Source: SIG588 sp045599305
GTDB lineage: Bacteria; Bacillota; Clostridia; Oscillospirales; Acutalibacteraceae
DNA length: 24,213 nucleotides
Reading direction: 5' to 3'
Assembly: GCA_045599305.1 (NCBI GenBank)
Contig: JAZRVU010000084.1
Span: 1-24,213 of the forward strand
Every line of letters begins with the position of its first letter. Position 1 is the first letter of the stretch. A model generated the notes under the pieces. The model did no database searches and had not been told where the DNA came from. It saw only the letters and a program-made list of their open reading frames with translations. The position numbers and the translations under genes were made by a program. Positions 8,991-16,755 of the stretch are shown piece after piece.

Positions 8991-9845
8991 ATGAAACTGA
9001 CCGAACTGCACGTCGGACTGGGCGGCGGCAGACTGCTGCAGGTGGCCAACCGCAGCAATACACAGATGATGTCCTATGTGATCGACACGCCGGACGGCCA
9101 CACCGTGGTGATCGACGGCGGCTATCATAAAGGGGATGACGGGCGGTATCTGCACGACCTGCTGAAAAGCCGCGGCGGGCAGGTGGACTTGTGGATGATC
9201 ACCCATTCTCACTGCGACCATTACGGCGCACTTTTGTGGATGCTGCAGAATATCCGGCCGTTCGATCTCACGATCGACCGCCTCTGCTTCTCTTTCCCGC
9301 CGGCCGACTGGATCTCCCTGGTGGAACCCGCACAGCCGTGGGAGGACGAGGCAGAAGATCAGCGCGCGTTTCTGGCAGGGCTTGAAGAGGCACACATCCT
9401 GCCGCAGCCGCTGAAAGGTACGCTGGAGTGCGGCGGCATGACGTTCGAGGTGCTCAACGATGCCTGCCCGTACGAGAAATACCATAATGTGAATGCCACC
9501 ACGCGGGCGATCCGGGCGCATTTTCCCCGACGGGACGTACTCTTTCTGGGCGATCTCGACCGCGAGAGCGAGCAGGACGCGCTGGCCTGCGGCGGCCCGG
9601 AAAAGTGGCGCTGCGACATCGTGCAGATGGCGCACCACGGCCAGAACGGCGTGAGCCGCGCATTTTATGAGGTGGTGCAGCCGAAGATCTGCCTGTGGTG
9701 TGCCCCCGATTGGCTGTGGGAGTGCGATAACGGCGGCGGCCGCGGCTCCGGGCCGTGGAAGACGTTGGAGACCCGCCAATGGATGGAGGAACTGGACGCC
9801 AAAGTGCATTGCCCGCTCGCGTGGGGCGATTTTCTTTTTGACTGA
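8991..9845 (+). CDS. MBL-fold metallohydrolase, ComEC-like domain type
   Basis: A 284-residue metallo-beta-lactamase-fold protein. The metal-binding motif HSHCDH is at about 72-77, preceded by VVIDGG (39-44). It is followed by GDLDRE (187-192) and a late HHGQNG (215-220), the arrangement of the stand-alone relatives of the ComEC/Rec2 hydrolase domain. There is no signal peptide or membrane segment, so it should be cytosolic. The start is the ATG at 8991, because AAGGAG at 8977-8982 lies eight bases upstream; an overlapping GTG at 8982 has no proper site. It begins five bases after the dtxR-like stop, so the two are probably translationally coupled. Substrate unknown: a phosphodiester or other ester is typical for the fold. 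Confidence 0.82.
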   Translation: MKLTELHVGLGGGRLLQVANRSNTQMMSYVIDTPDGHTVVIDGGYHKGDDGRYLHDLLKSRGGQVDLWMITHSHCDHYGALLWMLQNIRPFDLTIDRLCFSFPPADWISLVEPAQPWEDEAEDQRAFLAGLEEAHILPQPLKGTLECGGMTFEVLNDACPYEKYHNVNATTRAIRAHFPRRDVLFLGDLDRESEQDALACGGPEKWRCDIVQMAHHGQNGVSRAFYEVVQPKICLWCAPDWLWECDNGGGRGSGPWKTLETRQWMEELDAKVHCPLAWGDFLFD

Positions 9846-9852
9846 GGACAAC

Positions 9853-9895
9853 AAAAACCCGGAGCCGATCGACCGGTCGGCTCCGGGTCTTTTTG
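9853..9895. terminator. Bidirectional intrinsic terminator
   Basis: ACCCGGAGCCGA (9857-9868) pairs with TCGGCTCCGGGT (9877-9888). T-runs flank it on both strands. It lies between the convergent ends of the MBL gene and the DUF4956 gene and closes both transcription units. Confidence 0.9.
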
Positions 9896-9902
9896 AGTGG
9901 TG

Positions 9903-10658
9903 TTACGCGTCGTAACTGCCGTCGGGCTGCTTGTTGAGCAGCACGGTGAGGTTGCCGTTGCGGGTGCGGATCTCGTCGATCAGCGCCTTTTCGTCGGCAC
10001 CCGGCTTCAGGGTGATGTCATAGGCCAGCTCGAAGAAGGAGCCGAGCTCCACCGTCTTGACGCGCGCCAGCGCGAAATGGCGGGTGTAGTTTTTGAGCAC
10101 CTCGTCGAAGGTCTTGTCCCAGCACATATTTTCCGGCACGGTGATCTTCAGCTTGCAGCGGGTGCGGGTGTTGCCGCGGGCAAAGCCGATCGCCCAGGCG
10201 ATGAGCATGAACACGATGAACAGCCCCATCACGGTGGCGGAATAGGTGAGGAGTTTGAGGCCGCCGGCCACGCCGCAGGCCATCGCGAACACGATGCAGG
10301 CCAGATCCTTCGGGTCGCCGGGCACGCTGCGGAAACGCACCAGCGCGAAGATACCGGTGAGGCCCAGCGCACGGCTGAGGTTGTCGTTCACCAGCATCAC
10401 CAGAATGGCGATGACGGCGGGGAGCATGGCGATGGTGAGCACGAAGTTCCACGAGGTGGGCTCATCGCGCTTGGTCAGCGAATAGACGAAGGCGCCCACC
10501 GCGCCGAAGAGGAAGCAGAACACCGCCACCACGATGAACGCGGCGAAGGGATGCTCCGAAATGACGCTGCCCTGCCCGGTGATGAGCTGCTGCGCCAGCG
10601 CATCGGCCACACTGGTGGGCGAAACGGAAAACAACTCGGAAATCAGATTGAACAACAT
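9903..10658 (-). CDS. DUF4956 multi-pass membrane protein
   Basis: A 251-residue protein of the DUF4956 family. Hydrophobic segments at about 37-61, 71-91 and 118-160 (two spans) give roughly four transmembrane helices, followed by a soluble C-terminal domain of about 90 residues. The loop NLSRALGLTGIFALVRFRSV (about 93-112) and PGDPKDLACIVFAMACGV (114-130) are the family signature. Function unknown; members are commonly encoded next to VTC-domain polyphosphate polymerases, as here, which suggests a membrane partner or channel. A GGAGGAG ribosome binding site precedes the ATG at 10658, and the gap from the VTC gene is only 14 bp. Last gene of the three-gene minus-strand unit. Confidence 0.87.
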   Translation of the reverse strand: MLFNLISELFSVSPTSVADALAQQLITGQGSVISEHPFAAFIVVAVFCFLFGAVGAFVYSLTKRDEPTSWNFVLTIAMLPAVIAILVMLVNDNLSRALGLTGIFALVRFRSVPGDPKDLACIVFAMACGVAGGLKLLTYSATVMGLFIVFMLIAWAIGFARGNTRTRCKLKITVPENMCWDKTFDEVLKNYTRHFALARVKTVELGSFFELAYDITLKPGADEKALIDEIRTRNGNLTVLLNKQPDGSYDA

Positions 10659-10672
10659 GACAAACTCCTCCT

Positions 10673-11407
10673 TTATTTCGGCTGATACAGGCCGTATGCG
10701 TAATTATCGTGCAGGAACTGCCGATATTCATTACCGTATTTGGAATAACTGATGCGGGACAACTGCAGTTTCGAGAAGGTGTCGGCCAGCCAGAGGGGAT
10801 AGGCGCTGCTGACCTTGACCTCCATGATGTACTTGTCCGGCGGCAGGATGAACGCGCCGTAACTGTCGTGGTCGAAATCCACCTCGGTGCGCCGCCCGCG
10901 GATGTTATAGTCGAAGGTGATGCGCAGATCGTCGTCCTGCGGCAGGAAAAACGCCTTGCGGTCATAGAACAGCGCCACCTTCGGCGTGGGGCTCTTCTGC
11001 TCTAAAATATAGCGGATCTCGTTGTTGACCTGCCGGTTCTTTTCGGACGTGTCGGGCGACACGTGGGTGTCGATAAAGGTCATGGCGTTGTCGAAATCCA
11101 TCTGCACACGCCGCTTGTTCACCCGCCGGTTGATCTTCTTCTTGATCTCGAAAAACATGGCGGAGTGATTGTCCTTTTCTCCGTAGCAGCGCAGCCGCAG
11201 TTTTTCCTTGTACCGCGGGTGCTGCAGCGAGTCGCGGATGAACCAGTGATCGTCGGTGTCGAGGTAAATGTTGTTGACGATGTAGCATCCGTCGCCCGTG
11301 CTGTATTTATCCGGCACCATATATTCGAACAACTGCTCCCGCACCCGCTGATAGGTGTCCTCGTCCAGCAGATATTTTTTTTCGAATCGGTTGAACACCT
11401 GACTCAT
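10673..11407 (-). CDS. VTC-domain polyphosphate polymerase-like protein
   Basis: A 244-residue protein made of a single VTC domain, the tunnel-shaped catalytic fold that makes polyphosphate from nucleoside triphosphate in the yeast VTC complex. Basic and acidic residues expected in the tunnel are present: RFEKKYL (about 7-13), KEKLRLRCY (67-75), FFEIKKK (85-91), NKRRVQ (97-102), YDRKAF (148-153), LRITFD (161-166), IMEVKV (194-199) and SKYG (222-225). There is no signal or membrane segment, so it is probably cytosolic and docked to the DUF4956 protein. The ATG at 11407 has a poorly spaced site (GGGAAG, 12 nt away) and lies 18 bp after the CotH gene, so coupling to it is likely. Enzyme activity is inferred from the family. 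Confidence 0.87.
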   Translation of the reverse strand: MSQVFNRFEKKYLLDEDTYQRVREQLFEYMVPDKYSTGDGCYIVNNIYLDTDDHWFIRDSLQHPRYKEKLRLRCYGEKDNHSAMFFEIKKKINRRVNKRRVQMDFDNAMTFIDTHVSPDTSEKNRQVNNEIRYILEQKSPTPKVALFYDRKAFFLPQDDDLRITFDYNIRGRRTEVDFDHDSYGAFILPPDKYIMEVKVSSAYPLWLADTFSKLQLSRISYSKYGNEYRQFLHDNYAYGLYQPK

Positions 11408-11425
11408 GGGTCAATGTCACTTCCC

Positions 11426-13621
11426 TTACAGAGTGGAATAGAACGAATCGAGAGCGGTCTGCCGTTTTGTGAGGAAATCCTTCAGGTAGGCGACCTGCTT
11501 TTGATAGGTGTTGGCAGAGCCGATGGCGGCGGGCTGGGTGGACAGCGGATGCCCCAGCGTGGCCCACCGGTCGAAGTTCAGTTCGGCGGCGGTCTTCAAA
11601 AGGGCGGCCGTGCTGTCGATGGTGGAGATCACACCCGAAAGTTTGCCCTTCATGGTGCTCCACTGCGTCTTCAGTATAGCACGCGCCTCGCTGCACTGGA
11701 ACAGGTAGTGGAACCAGCCGTTGGTGCTGTCATAGAGGGCGTGGGAGGTGGCCGACGCGGTCGCGGTGTGGTTGCCGGCGCAGTTGTCCAGATCCCACAG
11801 CGGCCCGAGTTTCAGTTTGCCGCCCACATCGATGTACATATACACACTGCTGGTCATGTCCGCATCGGTGTTGTTCAGGTACTCCTCGATGAGGTACCAC
11901 TTGACGAAGGACTCCACGTCGATGCAGGCGGAGATGGTCTTGTAATCGCCGGCCTTCAGGGCGGCCATGGCGTTGTTCACCACCGCGTAGATATAGTTGA
12001 CGTGCTCGGCCGTGAGGCTCTTGGCATTGGTGGTACGCAGCATGATCCAGCTTTCGCTCAGGGTGTTGGCATAGAAGAACGCCTCGTTGATGGCGGGATC
12101 GTAGAAGCCCTTGCCCAGCGTCGTCCAGGCGGCGCGCTGTGCGGCGGTCGCCTTGGTGTAGAGGTGATCGTCGAACTCCAGCAGGTACCCGATCTGGTTG
12201 ACCGGCACGGAGGAGGTGGTGTAGTCGGTGATGTTGACGTGGTTCTTTTCCACTTCGATCTTTTCCGCGAGCGCATAGACGCCGGCATATTCGCCGTTGA
12301 GCCACAGGTCGACATACCGCATATTCATGGTGAATTCCAGCCCCATGGCCTCGCTCAGATATTCGCCCAGGCGGTAGCGCATCAGCGACTGATCCGCATA
12401 CATCGCGAGCAGCACGTAGTTCTTGGATTCGGGCAGACCGAGGAATTTGTATTTGGTGTCGAAGCGCAGGGTGTAACACTTTTTGTCGTATGTCCACGAG
12501 GTGTTGCCGCGGCCCTTCACCGAGCAGTCGGCGCCCTTGACCTGCGCGGCGGAGGAATAGGCGCTGCCGCCGCCCACGGAGAAGGAGGCGTTCTTATAAT
12601 CGACAGTGGAGGTGATGCCGGCAAAGCCGGAGACAGAGAGCGACATGGAAGGCAGGCCGGTGGCCAGTTTCTCCACGTGCAGCGTCATGGCGGTGGAGGT
12701 GCCGTCCTTCGCGTTGAGCACCAGCGCGGCATCCTGCGTCAGGTCGATCACGGTGGAGCGGGAGACCAGCTCCGCACCGTTGCAGGTGACGTTTTTGCCG
12801 TAATAGGTGAAGTTGGCTTTCACCTTGGAAAGATCGGTGTCGGCCGGCACCACGGCGGTGATGCGGTCGGTGCCGATACAGCAGGCGATATTGAAGGGCA
12901 GGGTGGCGTTATCGGCCGTGGTGAGCAAAAAGCGCCCGAACTGCTTGGTACCGTTGGAGACGGTGACTGTCTTGTCGGCAGGCGCCTTGGCCAGCGTGGC
13001 AAACGGCGTGCCCGCCTCGGCCGAGCCGGGCAGGATGCCCTTATAGGTGAGAGCAGGCTGGCCGGAAGCCGTCGTGGTCGTCTTGCCTGCCGTGGTGGTG
13101 GTCTTGCCGCCCGTCGTGGTTGTTTTGCCACCCGCCGTGGTCGTGGCTTTGCCGCCGGACGTGGTGACCTTACCGCCGCTCGTGGTGGCTTTGCCGCCGG
13201 ACGTGGTCGTCTGTGCCGAATGGCTTTCCGTGCCTGTCGGAGCGGTGGTGGCCACGGTGGGCGGGGTGGTGATGACCTTCGTCTCGCCCTTTTCGTCGGT
13301 GATGACGATCTCGCCGCCGGTGCCGGTCTCAATGGTGTCGCCGTCGCCGCTGTCGGCGATGACGTTGCCCTGCTCATCCACCACGACGGTGTCGCCGCTG
13401 GCGTTGGTCTCCACCGTGAAGCCGGCCGTGGTCGTGGTCTCTTCGGTGGTGGTGTTATCGGTATTTTCGCCGCCGGTAGCGGACGTGGTAGTCACATCGG
13501 AGCCGGACAATTTGGTGGTGGTAACATCGGTGGGCTGATCGCTGCCGCCCTTCTGGCAGCCGGCCAACAGGCAGCACACCAATGCGGCGGCCAGCGCTGC
13601 AGACCAAATACGTTTTGCCAT
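11426..13621 (-). CDS. CotH-kinase-family surface lipoprotein with Thr-rich stalk
   Basis: A 731-residue secreted lipoprotein. A hydrophobic signal ends in the lipobox LLAGC (lipidated Cys22). Residues about 30-190 are a Thr/Gly-rich linker with a seven-residue TTTxGGK-type repeat at 138-187. An Ig-like segment (about 190-330) follows, and then a CotH domain (about 365-730) with KGRGNTSW (369-376), VDLWLNGEYAGVYALAEK (437-454) and GPLWDLDNCAGN (606-617). CotH proteins are atypical protein kinases that phosphorylate spore-coat proteins in Bacillus; many clostridial members are surface proteins with no known substrate. AGGAGGT precedes the ATG, and a promoter lies just upstream. First gene of the CotH-VTC-DUF4956 unit. 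Kinase activity is not proven by the sequence. Confidence 0.87.
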   Translation of the reverse strand: MAKRIWSAALAAALVCCLLAGCQKGGSDQPTDVTTTKLSGSDVTTTSATGGENTDNTTTEETTTTAGFTVETNASGDTVVVDEQGNVIADSGDGDTIETGTGGEIVITDEKGETKVITTPPTVATTAPTGTESHSAQTTTSGGKATTSGGKVTTSGGKATTTAGGKTTTTGGKTTTTAGKTTTTASGQPALTYKGILPGSAEAGTPFATLAKAPADKTVTVSNGTKQFGRFLLTTADNATLPFNIACCIGTDRITAVVPADTDLSKVKANFTYYGKNVTCNGAELVSRSTVIDLTQDAALVLNAKDGTSTAMTLHVEKLATGLPSMSLSVSGFAGITSTVDYKNASFSVGGGSAYSSAAQVKGADCSVKGRGNTSWTYDKKCYTLRFDTKYKFLGLPESKNYVLLAMYADQSLMRYRLGEYLSEAMGLEFTMNMRYVDLWLNGEYAGVYALAEKIEVEKNHVNITDYTTSSVPVNQIGYLLEFDDHLYTKATAAQRAAWTTLGKGFYDPAINEAFFYANTLSESWIMLRTTNAKSLTAEHVNYIYAVVNNAMAALKAGDYKTISACIDVESFVKWYLIEEYLNNTDADMTSSVYMYIDVGGKLKLGPLWDLDNCAGNHTATASATSHALYDSTNGWFHYLFQCSEARAILKTQWSTMKGKLSGVISTIDSTAALLKTAAELNFDRWATLGHPLSTQPAAIGSANTYQKQVAYLKDFLTKRQTALDSFYSTL
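13061..13210 (-). repeat. In-frame Thr-Gly-Lys heptad coding repeat in the CotH stalk
   Basis: About seven imperfect copies of a 21-bp unit encode TTTSGGKA/TTTAGGK/TTTTGGK variants (residues about 138-187). The unit length is a multiple of three, so copy-number change by slippage would lengthen or shorten the stalk without breaking the frame. Confidence 0.85.
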
Positions 13622-13668
13622 ACTTACCTCCTGCTTTTGTCGCTATGATTTAAAACTCATACATAAAT

Positions 13669-13697
13669 ATAATATCACATGTATACATATGCGTCAA
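13669..13697 (-). promoter_or_regulatory. Promoter for the cotH-VTC-DUF4956 unit
   Basis: On the minus strand, TTGACG (13692-13697) and TATTAT (13669-13674) are 17 bp apart with a TG-extended -10. The predicted leader is about 40 nt. The form is sigma-A-like; no sporulation sigma consensus was recognised, which argues against restriction to the spore. Confidence 0.7.
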
Positions 13698-13785
13698 TAG
13701 CCATTCGCCGGTCATGCGCGGTTTTGTAGAAAGCGTCAAATACCGTCAAAAAAATTTGTCGATATTTTCATCGGCCGCTTTGTCG

Positions 13786-13821
13786 AAAAAAATCACGCCG
13801 CAGGCGATCGCCTGCGGCGTG
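13786..13821 (-). terminator. Intrinsic terminator after tldE
   Basis: A perfect palindrome, CACGCCGCAGGCGA with its complement (13794-13821), is followed on the minus strand by a run of seven T (13786-13792). It begins 15 bp after the tldE stop. Confidence 0.88.
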
Positions 13822-13835
13822 TGTGCTCTTTTTGA

Positions 13836-15110
13836 TCAGATGCCGGCCACGGCCACGCGGGGCAGCTTCACCGCGAGCGGGCCCTCATACCGGCTGTCGG
13901 CGTACTGCTCGGTCGAGAAGACGAGTTCTCCCTGCACCTGTGTCAGCAGGCCGTTGATGGAGCCGCCGGTCACCACGCGGGCGGTCTCGCCGTCGAACCA
14001 GTAGGCCAGGCGGATCTCGCCGCCGAAGTGGCCGCTCAGCGCGTCCATCTGGAAATCGGAGAAACTGACCACCTGGAGGTGGGGCTTCTTCTGCATTTCG
14101 GCCAGCGGCACCGTGCCCGCCTTCAGCCGCATTTTGCGGTAGTTGCCCACCGGCTCCAGCCCCAGATAGCGGCAGAAGCGGGTGGCACCGTGCAGCATCT
14201 CCAGACGGCCGTCCCTGATGAGCGGCCGGTCGACCATGGGGATACCGTCGTGACTGTAGGGTTCGGACGCACACAGCGTGAGGTCGAGCAGTTCGCCCTG
14301 CACGGCATCCCCCTGCACGGCATCGCCCACGGCGTAGTTGGAGTAGTGGGCGTAGACCGAGGAGGCGTTGGCGCGGTCACGGTAATAGGTCAGGAATTCG
14401 GCCAGTTCCTCGCCCGAGAGCAGCACATCGTATTCGCCGCCGGGCAGAACGGGCTGTGCCTTGGCGCGGGCGCGCACGGTGGCCAGCGCCTCCGTCACCT
14501 TGGCGGTGAGCGCGTCGGGGGTCAGATCGTCATAGGAGAATTCGTTGAATATCTCCACATCCGCGCCGTCTGTGCACTGCACGACGAATTCGCCTTCGGT
14601 GCGGCAGGTCTCATAGGTCACGTCCGTCCCCTGCGAGCCGACGATGCGGCAGCGGGTGCGGGTGACGAACACCTCGGCCGAGTTGATGAACGCATCGGTT
14701 TGGGTGTCGGCGGCAAAAAGCGCCCCCGCCATCACGTCGGCCGCCGCGGATGCCGAAAGAGCGGACAGCGCCGTGTCGGGGATCACGGGGTCGGCGGTGA
14801 CCTTGTCGGCCAGCTCATAGTAGGGGTTGACCGCCAGCCCGGCGGCGAACCACGCGTCACGCAGCGCCTCGCCGATCTCTTCGGCCGTGGCCGAGGGGGA
14901 GAGGTGCACCGTGCTGGCACCGCGGCCGCGGGTGCCGTCCTGCTCGGTGTCGTGATACACCGTCACCTCAAAGGTGGTGATGTCCTTGCCGCGGCGCATA
15001 TCGAGCTGTTTTTTAATGAAGAAGAGTTCCGCCGTGTGTACGTCGCTCTGGCGGATGAGATAGGTGGGGATATTCTGTGCGGCCAGTGCCGCCTTGATGC
15101 GTTCCAACAT
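13836..15110 (-). CDS. tldE: TldE/PmbA-like metallopeptidase subunit
   Basis: A 424-residue member of the TldD/PmbA family without the HExxxH zinc motif, hence the non-catalytic TldE-type partner. In E. coli TldD and TldE form a heterodimer that degrades unfolded peptides and trims the leader of microcin B17. N-terminal half: LFFIKKQLDMRRG and YHDTEQDGTRGRGASTVHL; C-terminal half: GGEYDVLLSGEELAEFL, VDRPLIRDGRLEMLHGATRF and VVTGGSINGLL. A GGAGG site overlaps the end of tldD and the gene starts 13 bp after it. A five-residue duplication (GDAVQ twice) occurs about 260-270 residues in and is seen at DNA level at 14296-14325. The substrate here is unknown; no peptide precursor gene is near. Confidence 0.85.
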   Translation of the reverse strand: MLERIKAALAAQNIPTYLIRQSDVHTAELFFIKKQLDMRRGKDITTFEVTVYHDTEQDGTRGRGASTVHLSPSATAEEIGEALRDAWFAAGLAVNPYYELADKVTADPVIPDTALSALSASAAADVMAGALFAADTQTDAFINSAEVFVTRTRCRIVGSQGTDVTYETCRTEGEFVVQCTDGADVEIFNEFSYDDLTPDALTAKVTEALATVRARAKAQPVLPGGEYDVLLSGEELAEFLTYYRDRANASSVYAHYSNYAVGDAVQGDAVQGELLDLTLCASEPYSHDGIPMVDRPLIRDGRLEMLHGATRFCRYLGLEPVGNYRKMRLKAGTVPLAEMQKKPHLQVVSFSDFQMDALSGHFGGEIRLAYWFDGETARVVTGGSINGLLTQVQGELVFSTEQYADSRYEGPLAVKLPRVAVAGI

Positions 15111-15123
15111 ATCGTGTCCCTCC

Positions 15124-16539
15124 TCAGCCCAGACGGATGGTGGCCTTGATGTAGGGGCCGCCGTCCGAGACCTTGACCCATTCCTTATGGCCCTTGCCGC
15201 AGAAGCCGGTGCCGCTCAGGATGGGCGTTTCGCTCATCATCGAAATGGAGCACAGCAGATCCGGCACATAGCCGGTGAGCACCACCGGCGAGAAGATGCG
15301 CCCGGTGAGTTTGCCGTCGCGTATCTCCCGTGCCACGTTCACCATGCACTGGATGCCCCAGTTTTTCGGGTCTTCCATGCCGCTGCTGGCATCTTCGAGC
15401 AAAAAGCCGTAATCCACCGAGCGCAGCATATCCTCGAGCGTGTCGGTGCCGCCGGTGAAATAGGTATTGGTCATGCGGGTGTAGGCCTTGCGCTCATAGC
15501 TTTCCCGCCGGCCGTTGCCGGTGGGGGCGAAATGCCGTGCCAGCGCACTGTGCGCGTCGCAGATGCCGCTCTTCAGGATGCCGTTTTCGATCACCACGGT
15601 GTCCTGCGCCAGTGTGCCCTCGTCGTCGAAGAAGAAGGTGGCGGTCTGACCCATGCCGGCGGCGCCGTCGTGCATGGTCACCAGCGGGGAGGCGACCTGC
15701 TTGCCCACATATTCCTCCGCCAGCGCGCGCTTTTTCACGAACATATCCATCTCCACGCCGTGACCGAACGCCTCGTGCACGATCATGCCGGTGACGTCGG
15801 GCGCGCAGATGCAGGTGTATTCACCCGGCTTGATCGGCTCGCTGTCCAGCAGCTCCAGCGCTTTGGCGGCCACGTTCGTGACCTCGTTTTCCATGCGGTC
15901 GAGCGCTTCGGTGCCGCCCAGTCCAGAGTAGCCCTCGAAGTATTCCTTGATCTCCTCGCCGCGGGCGGCCAGCAGGAACACCGCGCCGGAGGTCCACATC
16001 ACGTTCTGCATCATGTCCCGGTTGCGGGAAAGGAACAGCTTGGAATATTTCTGATATTCCGCCATCACACCGCAGTCGAGCAGCCGCTCATCGACGGCCA
16101 GTCCCTTTTCCCGCACCCGGCGCAGCAGGGCAAGGATCGCCTCGTCACCCAGTGCCTCCGGGTCCACCTCGTATTCGGTGGAGGCCGAGAAGGTCAGCGG
16201 CTCGTCGGCAGGCGCCTCATAGCGGTTGTCCGGGAAGGCGGTACCCTCCTGCAAAGCGGTCTCGATCCCCGCGAGAATGGCGGGAATGTCCGCCTCGGAC
16301 AGAGCGTTAAAAGAATATTCGGCGTAGTGGCCGGCGTCGAACACGCGCACCACGAAGCCGCGGCTGGTGTAGAGTTCATCCTGCCCGGCCGATACGCCCG
16401 AGCGGGCGATGCGGTAGCGCTTTCCGCAGGAGTCCACCGCCAGCAGCGAAGCATAGGCGTAGCGCGCGCAGAGCGTGTCCACCAGCGATTTCGCCACCGG
16501 CCGGATATCCAGCAGATAGCGGCTGTCGTTCAGTTTCAT
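15124..16539 (-). CDS. tldD: TldD-like zinc metallopeptidase
   Basis: The catalytic subunit of the TldD/TldE pair, 471 residues, close to the usual length. The zinc motif HEAFGH is at residues 255-260, and the later Cys447 (in SGTGFCGKG) corresponds to the third zinc ligand in the family. The N-terminal domain carries the typical RSGVSAGQDELYTSRGFVVRVF segment. The ATG at 16539 is preceded by AGAAGGAT, and the promoter upstream is near-consensus. The gene overlaps nothing real, although a plus-strand frame stays open across it. Co-transcribed with tldE. Known roles in other bacteria are peptide degradation, modified-peptide maturation and antitoxin turnover; none can be assigned from this sequence. 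Confidence 0.92.
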   Translation of the reverse strand: MKLNDSRYLLDIRPVAKSLVDTLCARYAYASLLAVDSCGKRYRIARSGVSAGQDELYTSRGFVVRVFDAGHYAEYSFNALSEADIPAILAGIETALQEGTAFPDNRYEAPADEPLTFSASTEYEVDPEALGDEAILALLRRVREKGLAVDERLLDCGVMAEYQKYSKLFLSRNRDMMQNVMWTSGAVFLLAARGEEIKEYFEGYSGLGGTEALDRMENEVTNVAAKALELLDSEPIKPGEYTCICAPDVTGMIVHEAFGHGVEMDMFVKKRALAEEYVGKQVASPLVTMHDGAAGMGQTATFFFDDEGTLAQDTVVIENGILKSGICDAHSALARHFAPTGNGRRESYERKAYTRMTNTYFTGGTDTLEDMLRSVDYGFLLEDASSGMEDPKNWGIQCMVNVAREIRDGKLTGRIFSPVVLTGYVPDLLCSISMMSETPILSGTGFCGKGHKEWVKVSDGGPYIKATIRLG

Positions 16540-16571
16540 TCCATCATCCTTCTTTCCGAATGTCTGTTTTC

Positions 16572-16599
16572 ATTATACTGCAAATCGGGAATTTGTCAA
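16572..16599 (-). promoter_or_regulatory. Consensus promoter for tldD-tldE
   Basis: On the minus strand, TTGACA (16594-16599) and TATAAT (16572-16577) with a 16-bp spacer: both hexamers perfect. Its -35 lies 55 bp from the -35 of the divergent SPFH promoter. Confidence 0.85.
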
Positions 16600-16654
16600 C
16601 TGCGGCCGGCCTGCGGCAGAACAGCACAGGAAAAATTTTACCAAAAAAATATAC

Positions 16655-16683
16655 TTGCAAATACTTTCCATATACGATATAAT
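16655..16683 (+). promoter_or_regulatory. Promoter for the SPFH-centred unit
   Basis: TTGCAA (16655-16660) and TATAAT (16678-16683), 17-bp spacer, preceded by an A/T-rich stretch that could act as an UP element. No sigma-W-type -35 (TGAAAC) is present, unlike the Bacillus ydj operon. Transcript leader is about 65 nt. Confidence 0.82.
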
Positions 16684-16755
16684 GAATATGGCAAATTGTG
16701 TGCCGACGGATCAAACGTCTGTGACAAATATTATGAGCTTGAAAGGAGTATCATC

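Noticed and set aside
13061..13210. Short repeats considered as a CRISPR array
   Set aside because: The units are contiguous 21-bp coding repeats in frame, with no spacers and no cas genes.
11063..13648. An 861-codon plus-strand open frame antisense to the CotH and VTC genes
   Set aside because: The minus-strand frames show lipobox, CotH and VTC motifs, with promoter and ribosome binding sites. The plus frame has a Gly/His/Arg-rich composition typical of GC-rich antisense.
15064..16755. An open plus-strand extension of about 560 codons in front of the SPFH gene
   Set aside because: It runs antisense to tldD with its HEAFGH motif and lies upstream of the SPFH promoter. The SPFH family N-terminus and the ribosome binding site place the start at 16756.
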